The notes below the pieces were generated by a model. That model did no database searches and was not told the origin of the DNA. It saw nothing but the letters and a program-made list of their open reading frames with translations. Of a stretch of DNA of 64,000 nt, positions 26,391 through 34,977 are shown piece by piece. Position numbers and translations under genes: made by a program. The stretch is from a bacterium (GTDB lineage: Bacteria; SZUA-182; DTGQ01). Numbering within the stretch: position 1 is the first letter of the stretch; each line of letters starts with the position of its first letter. The stretch is taken from NCBI GenBank assembly GCA_023512255.1, contig JAILZY010000005.1, forward strand, positions 1-64,000, given 5' to 3'.

Positions 26391-27284
26391 AGAGTCCCCT
26401 ATCCTTATCCACAAAAGTCCACAAAGGCTTTGTTGCCGCTCGGGTTTCAGGATTACAACCAGACATTGTTACTTGTAATATTAGCCTCCTTGTAACTTGC
26501 CCCTCTATATCAATAAATTCAATACGATCAATCAATTCAATACGCCCCTCCCATTTAATGGCCATCTGGTAGTAAAAGCATAGCTTATTTCTTCTATCTA
26601 ATCAAGTGAGTCTAAAAAGCTCTAAGAGTAAAGAAAGGTTTAAATTCTAAATAGCGTTTTCCCCGATAAAGGCAAACAAGAAAAGTTATTTATTTGGTTT
26701 CTATTTTTGAGGCTTTATTTTTTTGTTGACTTTATTATTTATTAGCACTAAACTTATATCCTTAATATATATTGTCGATTTTAGCTTGATAATATTAACT
26801 TTCTTTCTTTGAGATATTAATTCCTAATGGATTTTTATATAATAATAAGGGAGGTTATAATGCCCTCGTTTGTTGACAGGATTAATATTTTGGATACTTA
26901 TTATCGGCGTTCTCAAAACTTGTCGATTATGCTATCTAACTGTCACTGCAACCCCAAATATGATGATGCCTATCGATAAGAAAGAAAAATTCCCCCTCAA
27001 AGCAAGTAAGCAAGCCGCTAATTTTTTTGGGCATTTGCTTACAATAGCAATCCCTTAAAAGAGTAAAAAAAGTAGCCGCAAGGGCCCAAAACTCAAGCCC
27101 CAATCCCACTCAGAGGAAGTAAGCTATTTCTTTGGAGAAATACGGGAAAATTTAATCAATAACCGAACTAAGTCTAATATAAGTTTAATATAAGGGAAAA
27201 TATCAATCTATGCACAAACCTAACAGAAACAGTATCGAGGCCGGTTTTTCACAATCGCTTTGCAAAAGTCAAGGAGGAATATTC
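26391..27284. other. Long intergenic region upstream of the ComEA-like gene
   Basis: This AT-rich stretch of nearly 900 bases holds one small ORF with a good ribosome site (26860-26979) and otherwise nothing I can name. Two similar segments, CCCTCAAAGCAAGTAAGC near 26993 and CCCACTCAGAGGAAGTAAGC near 27105, hint at a decayed duplication. Confidence 0.4.
26860..26979 (+). CDS. Possible 39-aa small protein
   Basis: An ATG preceded by AAGGGAGG at good spacing opens a 39-codon frame, MPSFVDRINILDTYYRRSQN and onward, ending in CHCNPKYDDAYR. The Cys-His-Cys is followed by a polar tail. An overlapping frame (26870-27058) continues the region and might indicate a frameshifted longer gene. I recognise no family. 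The ribosome site is the main support. Confidence 0.35.
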   Translation: MPSFVDRINILDTYYRRSQNLSIMLSNCHCNPKYDDAYR

Positions 27285-27839
27285 ATGAAAAAGTCAAAAA
27301 CTCTCTTATCCGCAGTCGGTTTTATCTCTATCTTGTATATTATTGTTGCTCTCGTCATTATAGTCCCTTCAGCCACATGGGCTAATCCTGAGGAACAAGG
27401 GGCAACCCCGGCAGCCGAGGAGCAGGCAACACCTCCGGCTGAGCAGCCAGCAGCGCCAGCCGCCGCGCAGCCTGCGGCTTCTGAGGAAAAGATCAATATC
27501 AACACCGCTGGTGAGCAAGAGCTACTGAAGCTCAAAAGAATTACCCCCGATCTAGCCAAGAGAATTATTGCCTACAGAGAGAAAAAAGGCCCCTTCAAGA
27601 AAGTTGAAGACATCCTCAAGGTAAAAGGACTTGGAAATAAGTTCTGGAAAGCGAATAAGAATCGGATGACTGTTGGAGAAGGAACTATAGAGGAAAAGAA
27701 ACCTGAAGAAAAGAAGAAAGAGCCAGCAGCTCAACCATCTGAGCAGCCAAAGTCTGAATCTCAGGAACCAGCTACTCCACCAGCAAGTCAAGAGACTACT
27801 CCATCGGCAGAAGGAGAGGCTGCTCCACAGGGAGAGTAG
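27285..27839 (+). CDS. Exported ComEA-like helix-hairpin-helix protein
   Basis: This 184-aa protein has a signal peptide (MKKSKTLLSAVGFISILYII...WA) and a Pro/Ala/Glu-rich linker. A ComEA-type helix-hairpin-helix domain follows (about residues 66-125: 'INTAGEQELLKLKRITPDLA', then 'KVKGLGNKFW'), and a long Glu/Pro/Ala-rich tail ends the protein. ComEA proteins bind DNA in the periplasm during uptake, but many HhH proteins of this form have no proven role. I start at 27285 because AAGGAGG lies eight bases before it; the frame is open back to 27210. Terminal low-complexity regions on both sides of the fold are unusual. Confidence 0.82.
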   Translation: MKKSKTLLSAVGFISILYIIVALVIIVPSATWANPEEQGATPAAEEQATPPAEQPAAPAAAQPAASEEKININTAGEQELLKLKRITPDLAKRIIAYREKKGPFKKVEDILKVKGLGNKFWKANKNRMTVGEGTIEEKKPEEKKKEPAAQPSEQPKSESQEPATPPASQETTPSAEGEAAPQGE

Positions 27840-28038
27840 CCTGCCCACCCAGCATAGGCAAAGTAAGGGTAGGAACCTGAAGGAAAGTGCGCCTCAAGAT
27901 CTAATTGAGGCAGTGATTCTAAGAAAAATTTCAATGCGAGGAGAAAAACCGGCCCTAACGCGTACCTGGCGCGGTAAATTCTCTATCCAGATTCTTGATT
28001 TTTTTCTGGCCGAGGACTTACCGCACCGGGTAGCTTAG

Positions 28039-28145
28039 TGGTTTTCTCGCTAAGTGCAAGAGCATATCTAATTACACAATCAATTAATTGCATGGGCGAA
28101 CACAAGGGGGCTGCCCAAATTGTGCATTTGTTAGCGAAAAGACCG
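28039..28145 (+). mobile_element. RepA MITE-like element, copy 3
   Basis: This 107-bp element runs from TGGTTTTCTCGCTAA to TTAGCGAAAAGACCG. CTTAG flanks it on both sides (28034-28038 and 28146-28150), giving a 5-bp target duplication. It has the same orientation as copies 1 and 2. Confidence 0.82.
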
Positions 28146-28150
28146 CTTAG

Positions 28151-28272
28151 TGGTTTTCTCGCTAATAAACTGCGCAAGCCGCGGGCGGCGGGCACAAGGT
28201 CTGCCCCTACTACAATTGAATAGCGTAATTTATCCGCTGCCCACTTGTGTTACGCACTTAGCGAAGGGACCA
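28151..28272 (-). mobile_element. RepA MITE-like element, copy 4
   Basis: This 122-bp element runs from TGGTTTTCTCGCTAA to TTAGCGAAGGGACCA, in the reverse orientation to copy 3. CTTAG occurs on both sides (28146-28150 and 28273-28277), so copies 3 and 4 share the middle CTTAG. Its interior (GCGGGCACAAGGTCTGCC, GCCCACTTGTGTTACGCAC) is the reverse complement of copy 1's. It ends about 50 bases before the U32 gene. Confidence 0.82.
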
Positions 28273-28321
28273 CTTAGTTTTTCCTTTACCTCATCATCGG
28301 ATCTCGATATTATAGTAGTTG

Positions 28322-30760
28322 ATGATTACCAATAAAGCGGATATTCTCGCCCCTGGGGGAGATGAAGAGGCAGTGAGGGCTGCTATTTTAGCTGGGGCCG
28401 ATGCGGTCTATCTTGGGCTTTCGAAGTTTAATGCCCGGATGAAAGCAGCTAATATTTCGGAAGAGTCTTTACCCAGCCTGGTGCATCTGGCACACTCCCG
28501 GGGAGTGAAGATCTACGTTACCCTCAATACCCTTATTACCACTGGCGAGGTTAAAGAATTTCTAGCCTTAGTCAGGGTTTGCCAAAAAGCTGGGGTAGAT
28601 GCGCTGATTATTCAAGACCTTGGAGCGCTGTATCTTCTCCAAAAACTCTACCCTGAGCTTCGGACCCATGCCTCAACTCAAACGACCAGCCACAATAGCG
28701 GACAAATAGAATTTCTTAAACGATTAGGGGTTCGGCAGGTCAATCTTTGCCGGGAGATGTCCCTGTCTGAAATCAGGGAGCTGACCGAAGTTGCCGATCG
28801 GATGGGAATCAAAACCGAGGTCTTTGTTCACGGAGCCTACTGCATCTCATTCTCCGGCCAGTGTCTGATGAGTTCTTTCATTGGCGGCCAGTCTGCCAAC
28901 CGTGGGTTGTGCGCTCAGCCCTGTCGCCGGCTCTATTATCTGCGGCCGGGGAAGAGGGATGGAGCCTATCGCCTCAGTCTCAAGGACAACAGTGCTTTCA
29001 AAAAAGCCGCTTCTCTCCTTGAAGCCGGGGTCAAGAGTTTCAAAATTGAAGGTCGTCTCAAAAACTTTTTCTATGTCTACCAAACTGTCCGCGCCTGGCG
29101 AGAGCAGATGGATAGAATCTTGGCCGGCTTGGCTCCAAATGAGGATGATCCAAGGCTGCATGAGGTCTTCAACCGAGGATTTAGCGCGGGATATCTTGAG
29201 AGCAGAATTGGCCGAAAGATGTTTGTTACCTCCCCCTTGGATCAATCCTTGCCCTTAGTCGGGGAGGTCAAAGGGTATCTGGCTGATCGGAGACTCCTTG
29301 AGCTGACAGAATCGGCTGAGCTGCCAAGGGGGGCCAGGATCAATATTTATAGCCCGGATAATCGGTTTATCTGCACAGCCGTGGTTGAAAATAAGCAGAC
29401 AGCGAATGCCTTCAAGATCCTTCCTGAGCATCGGATGCGGGACAAAATAGTGAAGGGGCATCTGGTCTGCCTCCTGAGGGATAGTGAAAAAATAGCCAAT
29501 CTTCAGGCAGAGTTGAGACAAATGAAGGAGTGTGAGCGGCTTCCCTTGTGGGTTAAGCTTGAAGGAAGAGAGGGGCAGCGCTTGAGGGCCAGCTTCAGCA
29601 GCGGGCAAAAGATTGTCTTGGCTGAAAGCTCCATCCTCCTTCAAAAAGCAGCCAAAAATCCCTTGACTCAAGAGGCCGCTTTTTCGGCTTTCAGCAGGCT
29701 AGGAGGCACAGCCTTTGAGTTGAAGGGTGTAGATTGCTCATCTTTGGCCGATAGCCTCTTTCTGCCAGTCAGTGAGCTGAACGCCTTGCGGCGAAAGGCA
29801 ATCAGTCAATTGGAGAAAGAGCTTTGGCCAGATTCAGGGGAAAAACTTCCGCCTCCACTACCTCCCGGCGGGGCAGAGTCAGTGAAAACCAGGCTAGTGA
29901 TCCTGGTTTCAGAACCTGATGAGGCGGCCATCTTTTCATCTCTTCTGACTTCTCCTGTGCTACTGGAAATAAATAGCGCTGAGGATTTTCAGAAGGCGGC
30001 TCCCTATCTTGCCAACCATCAGAATATTCTTCCCTTTTTCTCGGCTATCCTTTTTGAAAGGGAGTTTCAAAGACTGGCCAAGATACTCGATGCAGCCATC
30101 TGCTCCAAGGTCGTGGTCAACAATAGTGGCCTTGGCCTTTTGGCTACCGAAAAAGGAATCAGATGGGTTGCTGGCCCCGCTCTTAACTGCACCAACCCCT
30201 ATACGGCCAGGGCACTGCGGGAGAAGGGTGGAGCTGAAGGCGTCTTTCTTTCCCCTGAATTGAACCTCGAGCAGCTCAAAGAAGCTAGCAGAGTCGGCTT
30301 TGATCTTGAAACCTGGCTCACCATCCTAGGCCCTATCCTACTTATGACCACCAGGCAATGCCTGCTTAGGGACACAGCAGCCTGTGGTAAGGAAGTGTGC
30401 GATGAGCACTGCCTCGGCTCCTGTCATCAATATGCAGTCTGGTATGATGAGCGGAATATGCCCTTTTATGTCTACAAACGGCCAGGAACCTATACCCAGA
30501 TTTTCAATAACGCTATTTTGCTCGCTCCTGAGGCTATTTTGCACCAATTGAGAGGCCGAATATCCTATTTTGTTCTCGATATGCGAAATTTCCCATTCTA
30601 CCATCTGAGCAGAGAGGAAAAGAGGATGATCCTGGATTATCTGACTGCTATTTTGGACAAAGGGACTAGTAAGAATAGCCAGGGGCAGGATCAGCACTGG
30701 CAAGCAGTGAAAAGGATTTTATCCCCAACGACAAGCGGACACCTCAAAAGGGGGCTTTGA
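28322..30760 (+). CDS. U32 family peptidase-like protein (RlhA/YhbU-like)
   Basis: This 812-aa protein belongs to the U32 family. Its N-terminal TIM-barrel-like part contains 'ILAPGGDEEAVRAAILAGAD' at the start, 'HGAYCISFSGQCLMSS' near residue 172 and 'NRGLCAQPCRR' near 195. A DUF3656-like middle region and a C-terminal Cys cluster ('CLLRDTAACGKEVCDEHC') follow. Members such as E. coli RlhA are involved in 23S rRNA C2501 hydroxylation and probably carry an iron-sulfur cluster; peptidase activity is doubtful. A TTG one codon upstream is possible; no Shine-Dalgarno is seen. It stands alone, preceded by RepA copies. Confidence 0.88.
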   Translation: MITNKADILAPGGDEEAVRAAILAGADAVYLGLSKFNARMKAANISEESLPSLVHLAHSRGVKIYVTLNTLITTGEVKEFLALVRVCQKAGVDALIIQDLGALYLLQKLYPELRTHASTQTTSHNSGQIEFLKRLGVRQVNLCREMSLSEIRELTEVADRMGIKTEVFVHGAYCISFSGQCLMSSFIGGQSANRGLCAQPCRRLYYLRPGKRDGAYRLSLKDNSAFKKAASLLEAGVKSFKIEGRLKNFFYVYQTVRAWREQMDRILAGLAPNEDDPRLHEVFNRGFSAGYLESRIGRKMFVTSPLDQSLPLVGEVKGYLADRRLLELTESAELPRGARINIYSPDNRFICTAVVENKQTANAFKILPEHRMRDKIVKGHLVCLLRDSEKIANLQAELRQMKECERLPLWVKLEGREGQRLRASFSSGQKIVLAESSILLQKAAKNPLTQEAAFSAFSRLGGTAFELKGVDCSSLADSLFLPVSELNALRRKAISQLEKELWPDSGEKLPPPLPPGGAESVKTRLVILVSEPDEAAIFSSLLTSPVLLEINSAEDFQKAAPYLANHQNILPFFSAILFEREFQRLAKILDAAICSKVVVNNSGLGLLATEKGIRWVAGPALNCTNPYTARALREKGGAEGVFLSPELNLEQLKEASRVGFDLETWLTILGPILLMTTRQCLLRDTAACGKEVCDEHCLGSCHQYAVWYDERNMPFYVYKRPGTYTQIFNNAILLAPEAILHQLRGRISYFVLDMRNFPFYHLSREEKRMILDYLTAILDKGTSKNSQGQDQHWQAVKRILSPTTSGHLKRGL

Positions 30761-30804
30761 TTCCCTTGCTAAGCCTTTTATCACAAGGCCTTTGTGGTTT
30801 TCTT

Positions 30805-30957
30805 ACTAGCAGACACATTTTATCTTTCGATTTTGTATATGCCCTCTTAAGTGCAGGCATTTAATGTCATTCCCCACATAGGCGGAAATCCAGAGGGTTG
30901 CTGCAACCATACCTGGATTACCACCTTCGCGGAAATGACGATAAATGTGTCGGTAGT
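30805..30957 (-). mobile_element. RepB MITE-like element, copy 2
   Basis: This 153-bp element is the reverse complement of the element at 16081-16235, with roughly 85% identity by eye. It contains the conserved AAGTGCAGGCATTTAATG and CGCGGAAATGACGATAAAT segments. The ends ACTAGCAGACACATTTTATC and GATAAATGTGTCGGTAGT are inverted repeats. Confidence 0.7.
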
Positions 30958-30977
30958 GAAATAATAGTTTATAATAT

Positions 30978-31221
30978 CTATGCTTTTGCACTTTTTTCCG
31001 AACCTTTGATTTTACTGGATTTGCTCTTATATATCAGACACCATAAACCTTTATCAGAACAACCATAAACCCTCGAAACAACCATAAACCCTCAAAGGGG
31101 CTTAGCTCTTATTAGGGTTATGGCTCTCAATGGTAGCTAATAAATAAGAGCGACTGGATTTGCTATTATGAGGTAATTTTTAAAGATTTCAAGGCGTTAA
31201 GAAATTTCTGCAAAAGTGTAG
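30978..31221 (+). mobile_element. RepD element, copy 1, interrupted by RepC
   Basis: The element starts CTATGCTTTTGCACTTTTT and ends CTGCAAAAGTGTAG, an inverted-repeat pair. Removing RepC copy 1 and one ACTGGATT leaves a sequence of about 105 bases. This aligns along its whole length with RepD copy 2, including TTGATTTTACTGGATTTG against TTGATTTTAGTGGGTTTG. Confidence 0.75.
31022..31152 (+). mobile_element. RepC MITE-like element, copy 1, with 8-bp target duplication
   Basis: This 131-bp element has ends TGCTCTTATATAT and ATAAATAAGAGCG (inverted repeats). ACTGGATT flanks it on both sides (31014-31021 and 31153-31160). The interior carries three ACCATAAAC units. Its inverted copy at 55650-55769 has two such units, which accounts for most of the length difference. 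Confidence 0.85.
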
Positions 31222-31242
31222 TAATATAATAATCATATAATA

Positions 31243-31347
31243 CTATACTTTTGCACTTTTTCTCTTACCCCTTGATTTTAGTGGGTTTGGTATGAAAGAT
31301 AATTTTCAAGAAGTTCAAGGCATGGGGAGAGTTCTGCAAAAGTGTAG
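31243..31347 (+). mobile_element. RepD element, copy 2
   Basis: This 105-bp element runs from CTATACTTTTGCACTTTTT to TTCTGCAAAAGTGTAG. It is intact and in the same orientation as copy 1, 21 bases downstream. It gives the uninterrupted reference for RepD. Confidence 0.72.
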
Positions 31348-31419
31348 ATAATATAATCATGTCGAGTAATATAATCATATCCAGAGCTTATTGTAAGGTC
31401 AAGCTTACTGCATCCTGCC

Positions 31420-33837
31420 CTAATCCTCATTTTTCTCGGCATAATCGCACTCCTTATTGGGGCAGATTAATTTGTTCCGGTTTTTAACCAGAAATGGATA
31501 CCCGCACTTTGGACATTTTTCGGCTATCGGCTTATGCCAGGTCGAAAAGTTGCAGGTAGGGTAGCGGCTACAGCTATAGAAGAGCTTTCCTCGTTTAGTT
31601 CTTTTCTCGGTCAGGTATCCACCGCAGCCTGGCTCAGGGCACAAGACGCCGATGCTAATCGGTTTGATGAATTTGCATTTCGGATATTCAACGCAGGATA
31701 AAAACCGGCCATAGGGACCGACCTTAATTTGCATGGCCGAGCCACATTTTTCGCATTTTTCGTCTTGGGCGAGTTCGGCTTCTTTCTGATCTGAGGTTTT
31801 TACCGAGACAGTGTTTTTACACTTAGGATAGGCTGAGCAGGCTAGAAAATCACCATAGCGGCTATGTTTCAAAACCATAGGGCTGCCGCACTTATCACAG
31901 AGCTGCTTCTGATGTTCATTTTCTCTGATCAAGATTTCATCATTTTCACCCCTGGTAAACTCCTTGGCATTTTTACACTGCGGATAGCCAGTGCAGGAGA
32001 GAAATTCGCCATTTCGTCCCCACTTGATAGCCATTGGTTTTCCGCACTTTTCGCAAAGTTTGTCGGTCAGGATTCCCTCTCGCTTTACATCCCGCATACT
32101 GGTTTCCGCTTTTTGGACATCTTGGGTGAATGAATCGTAGAAGAAGCGCAGATCCTTGACCCAATCGCGCTTGCCTTCTTCGATCTCATCAAGTCGGCTC
32201 TCCATCTGAGCGGTGAATTCCACATCCAGGATTTTCGGGAAATTATCAACCAAAAGGTCATTGACCAGCATACCTAATTCCGTAGGGACAAACCTTCCCC
32301 GACTGTCTCTGTTCACATATTCCCGATTGACAATGGTGCTTAAGATAGTGGCATAGGTACTTGGCCGGCCAATTCCCTTCTCTTCCAGTTCCTTAACCAA
32401 GGTGGCATCGGAAAATCGGGACGGAGGCTGGGTAAAGTGCTGTTTCGGCTCTAATTTGCTCAGTGAAACTATCTCTCCCTCTGACAAAGAAGGGAGCTCC
32501 TTTTGTCTGTCTGGTGAAGCAGGGTCAATTTCCTCCTGGGTCTGGGAAGAGCTCTCCTCATCCTGCCCCTCCTGATAGAGCTGCATGAATCCCTTAAAGA
32601 GGATAATTGATCCGGTGGCCCGGAAAAGATAGCGTCCAGCCTCTAAGTCGATAGTAGTCATATCCATCAGAGCATCTTCCATCTGACAGGCTACAAAGCG
32701 GTTCCAAATGAGCTGATATAGGAGGAATTCCTCTGGCTTCAGATAGGGTTTTATTTTTTCCGGCTCCCGAAAGGTAGAGGTAGGACGTATGGCCTCATGG
32801 GCATCCTGGGCATTATTTTTATTCTTATAAACCCTAGGCCGGGATGGGAGGTACTCCTTGCCAAAGCGGGATGCAATATAAGATCGCACCTCTTGAAGAG
32901 ATTCCTCAGCAATGCGGGTTGAGTCCGTCCGCATATAGGTAATTAGACCAGTGCTTCCCTCCTCTCCAAGCTCAATTCCCTCATAGAGCCTTTGAGCAAC
33001 TGACATAGTCTTTTTAGCTGAAAAATGAAGCTTGCGGAAAGCCTCCTGCTGCAATTTGCTGGTAGTAAAAGGAGCAACTGGTTGTTTCTTTTTCTTTTTC
33101 CGCTCAACCTTTATGACCTGAAAATTTTGAGCCTGAAGCTCCTCTACTATTTTCTGAGCCTGAGCCTCAGTCTCAATTTCGGCCTTCTGGCCGTCGATTT
33201 TCAATAACCTGGCACTAAAGGGTGGGGGGAGACTTCCCTCTAGATAGGCGGTGATTGTCCAATATTCCTTGGAGATGAAATTTTTGATTTCACGCTCCCG
33301 CTCGCAAATTAGCCTTACCGCTACCGACTGCACCCTTCCCGCGCTCAATCCCCACCGTACTTTGCGCCATAGGATAGGGCTGATCTTATATCCTACCAGC
33401 CGATCCAGAATCCGCCTGGCCTGCTGGGCGTTTACCTTGTCCTCATTGATACTGCCAGGGCTGGCTAAGGCCTGAAGAACCGCTTTTTTGGTGATTTCAT
33501 TAAACAGGACCCGATAAATCTGAAAATTCCCGTTCTCTTCCTTCAAGACATTGGCGATATGCCAGCTAATCGCCTCCCCTTCCCGATCAGGGTCTGGCGC
33601 CAGATAAACGACCTTCACCTTTTGGGCGGCTTTTTTAATCTCTGCCAGAATCTTCTCTTTGCCTTCGATGGTGATATACTCAGGGGTAAATTCATGGTTA
33701 ATATCCACCCCTAGGCGATTGGAAGGCAGGTCCTTGACATGCCCCACTGAGGCTTTAACTAAGTACTGTGGTCCTAAAAATTTGGTAATGGTTTTTACCT
33801 TGGTGGGAGACTCTACAATGATAAGAGCATCAGCCAT
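31420..33837 (-). CDS. topA: DNA topoisomerase I
   Basis: This 805-aa type IA topoisomerase relaxes negative supercoils. A Toprim domain opens the protein ('ALIIVESPTKVKTITKFLG', 'APDPDREGEAISWHI'), the active-site Tyr lies near residue 300 (GLITYMRTDSTR) and 'GIGRPSTYATI' near 490. The C-terminus holds five four-cysteine zinc ribbons (CEKCGKPM, CDKCGSPM, CEKCGSAM, CPEPGCGG, CPKCGYPF). I start at MADALIIVESP, five codons after another ATG (33852), because family members start there and GGGAGAAG precedes it. dprA is 18 bases upstream. Confidence 0.96.
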   Translation of the reverse strand: MADALIIVESPTKVKTITKFLGPQYLVKASVGHVKDLPSNRLGVDINHEFTPEYITIEGKEKILAEIKKAAQKVKVVYLAPDPDREGEAISWHIANVLKEENGNFQIYRVLFNEITKKAVLQALASPGSINEDKVNAQQARRILDRLVGYKISPILWRKVRWGLSAGRVQSVAVRLICEREREIKNFISKEYWTITAYLEGSLPPPFSARLLKIDGQKAEIETEAQAQKIVEELQAQNFQVIKVERKKKKKQPVAPFTTSKLQQEAFRKLHFSAKKTMSVAQRLYEGIELGEEGSTGLITYMRTDSTRIAEESLQEVRSYIASRFGKEYLPSRPRVYKNKNNAQDAHEAIRPTSTFREPEKIKPYLKPEEFLLYQLIWNRFVACQMEDALMDMTTIDLEAGRYLFRATGSIILFKGFMQLYQEGQDEESSSQTQEEIDPASPDRQKELPSLSEGEIVSLSKLEPKQHFTQPPSRFSDATLVKELEEKGIGRPSTYATILSTIVNREYVNRDSRGRFVPTELGMLVNDLLVDNFPKILDVEFTAQMESRLDEIEEGKRDWVKDLRFFYDSFTQDVQKAETSMRDVKREGILTDKLCEKCGKPMAIKWGRNGEFLSCTGYPQCKNAKEFTRGENDEILIRENEHQKQLCDKCGSPMVLKHSRYGDFLACSAYPKCKNTVSVKTSDQKEAELAQDEKCEKCGSAMQIKVGPYGRFLSCVEYPKCKFIKPISIGVLCPEPGCGGYLTEKRTKRGKLFYSCSRYPTCNFSTWHKPIAEKCPKCGYPFLVKNRNKLICPNKECDYAEKNED

Positions 33838-33855
33838 TTTTTCTTCTCCCATATC

Positions 33856-34953
33856 TTATATCCTTATAAACAGCTTTCCCGGAAGCTGTTTTATAATCCC
33901 TTTCATTTCTAATGTCAATAAAATAGTATGAATATCCTGTGGGCAAAGCCCGCTCTTTAGGATTATAACATCAATAGGTACAGGATCATAGGAGAGAAGA
34001 GCATAAATTTTGCCCTCTTCCCGCGTCAGTTTTATGTTAGAAGAGGGAGACTGACTGCCGGCTGTCCCGCTAGAGTGCTCGCCGGCGCTGATCCCAAGCT
34101 CCTCTAAGATATCTTCGACTCCCTCGACCAGTCGCGCCCCTTGTTTAATAAGCTGATTGGTGCCGCGGCTTGTGGGAGAGTAGATATTGCCAGGGATGGC
34201 CAAAACCTCTCTCCCCTGCTCTAGAGCACAATTAGCCGTAATTAGTGCCCCACTTTTTTCTCCAGCTTCAATGATAAGCACACCGGCAGAGATTCCACTA
34301 ATAATACGATTTCGGATCGGAAAGTTCATCTTGTGGGGCTCGGTACCGAAAGGAAACTCGGACAGCACAGCCCCCTGGTTAGCAATCTGTTCCATCAGGT
34401 TTTTATTCTCTGGCGGGTAAGCTACATCAAGGCCGCATCCCAGAACGGCTATGGTCTCCCCTGCGCTGGCTAGGGCGCTGCGGTGGGCAATGGTGTCAAT
34501 GCCGCGGGCTAGCCCGCTGACGATTAGAAATCCACAGGCCACAAGATCTCGCGAGATTCGTTCCGTAACCAGTTGTCCATAGTGGGTAGCTCTTCGGGAG
34601 CCGACAATAGCCAGGCTCCTGCTCATATCCTGGGGGAGACTCCCTTTGACATACAAGGCCAGTGGAGGATCATAAATCTCTCGTAAAAGTTGGGGAAATG
34701 CAGTATCCAGAAGGGTAATAATGGCTGCTTTGGCAAGGTGCGCTTTTTTCTCTTCTTGCCGCACAATCGCCTCAGCATCGGCAAATTGCAGATTTTGAAT
34801 AAAAAGCGGACGACATTCAGACCATGAGGCAGCCTTGGCTTTGGCCCGAAAAATTTCCTCTGCTGAGCCAAGTTCATTGATTAGCCGTAATTTTTGCCCA
34901 GCCCCCATGCCGGAAACCGCATTGAGTGCGATCCAAAATTCTCTCTCCTCCAC
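33856..34953 (-). CDS. dprA: DNA processing protein DprA
   Basis: This 365-aa protein loads RecA on incoming single-stranded DNA during transformation. The Rossmann-like core shows LAIVGSRRATHYGQ near residue 113, VSGLARGIDTIAHR near 142, AVLGCGLDVAYPPEN near 168 and 'AGEKSGALITA' near 233. A DprA winged-helix end follows (about 305-365). GTG start with GGAG upstream. It is the partner of topA in the usual dprA-topA order. With the ComEA-like gene, it is the second competence-linked gene in the window. Confidence 0.95.
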   Translation of the reverse strand: MEEREFWIALNAVSGMGAGQKLRLINELGSAEEIFRAKAKAASWSECRPLFIQNLQFADAEAIVRQEEKKAHLAKAAIITLLDTAFPQLLREIYDPPLALYVKGSLPQDMSRSLAIVGSRRATHYGQLVTERISRDLVACGFLIVSGLARGIDTIAHRSALASAGETIAVLGCGLDVAYPPENKNLMEQIANQGAVLSEFPFGTEPHKMNFPIRNRIISGISAGVLIIEAGEKSGALITANCALEQGREVLAIPGNIYSPTSRGTNQLIKQGARLVEGVEDILEELGISAGEHSSGTAGSQSPSSNIKLTREEGKIYALLSYDPVPIDVIILKSGLCPQDIHTILLTLEMKGIIKQLPGKLFIRI

Positions 34954-34977
34954 CAGGATTTCTCCGCACCTTAAAAG

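Larger units (their letters stand above)
27840..28321. other. Intergenic gap with two RepA copies
   Basis: This gap contains a hairpin after the ComEA-like gene (GCCTCAA 27891-27897 with TTGAGGC 27905-27911, no T-run) and two adjacent RepA elements in opposite orientations. Short ORFs inside the repeats (28038-28223, 28150-28335) are artefacts. Confidence 0.55.
30761..31419. other. Intergenic cluster of nested repeat elements
   Basis: This 659-base gap between convergent genes (U32 and topA) is filled by RepB copy 2, RepD copy 1 (interrupted by RepC copy 1) and RepD copy 2, spaced by AT-rich bridges of the type TAATATAATCATA. No gene is present. Confidence 0.75.

Noticed and set aside
26870-27058. 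62-codon ORF overlapping the candidate small gene
   Set aside because: It has no ribosome site, and its composition looks non-coding. Kept only as a possible frameshift continuation.
28039-28272. Two RepA copies as a CRISPR or regulatory repeat array
   Set aside because: They have terminal inverted repeats, target duplications and opposite orientation, which fits transposition instead.
28038-28335. Two short ORFs upstream of the U32 gene
   Set aside because: Both are reading frames through RepA copies 3 and 4 and are not conserved between copies.
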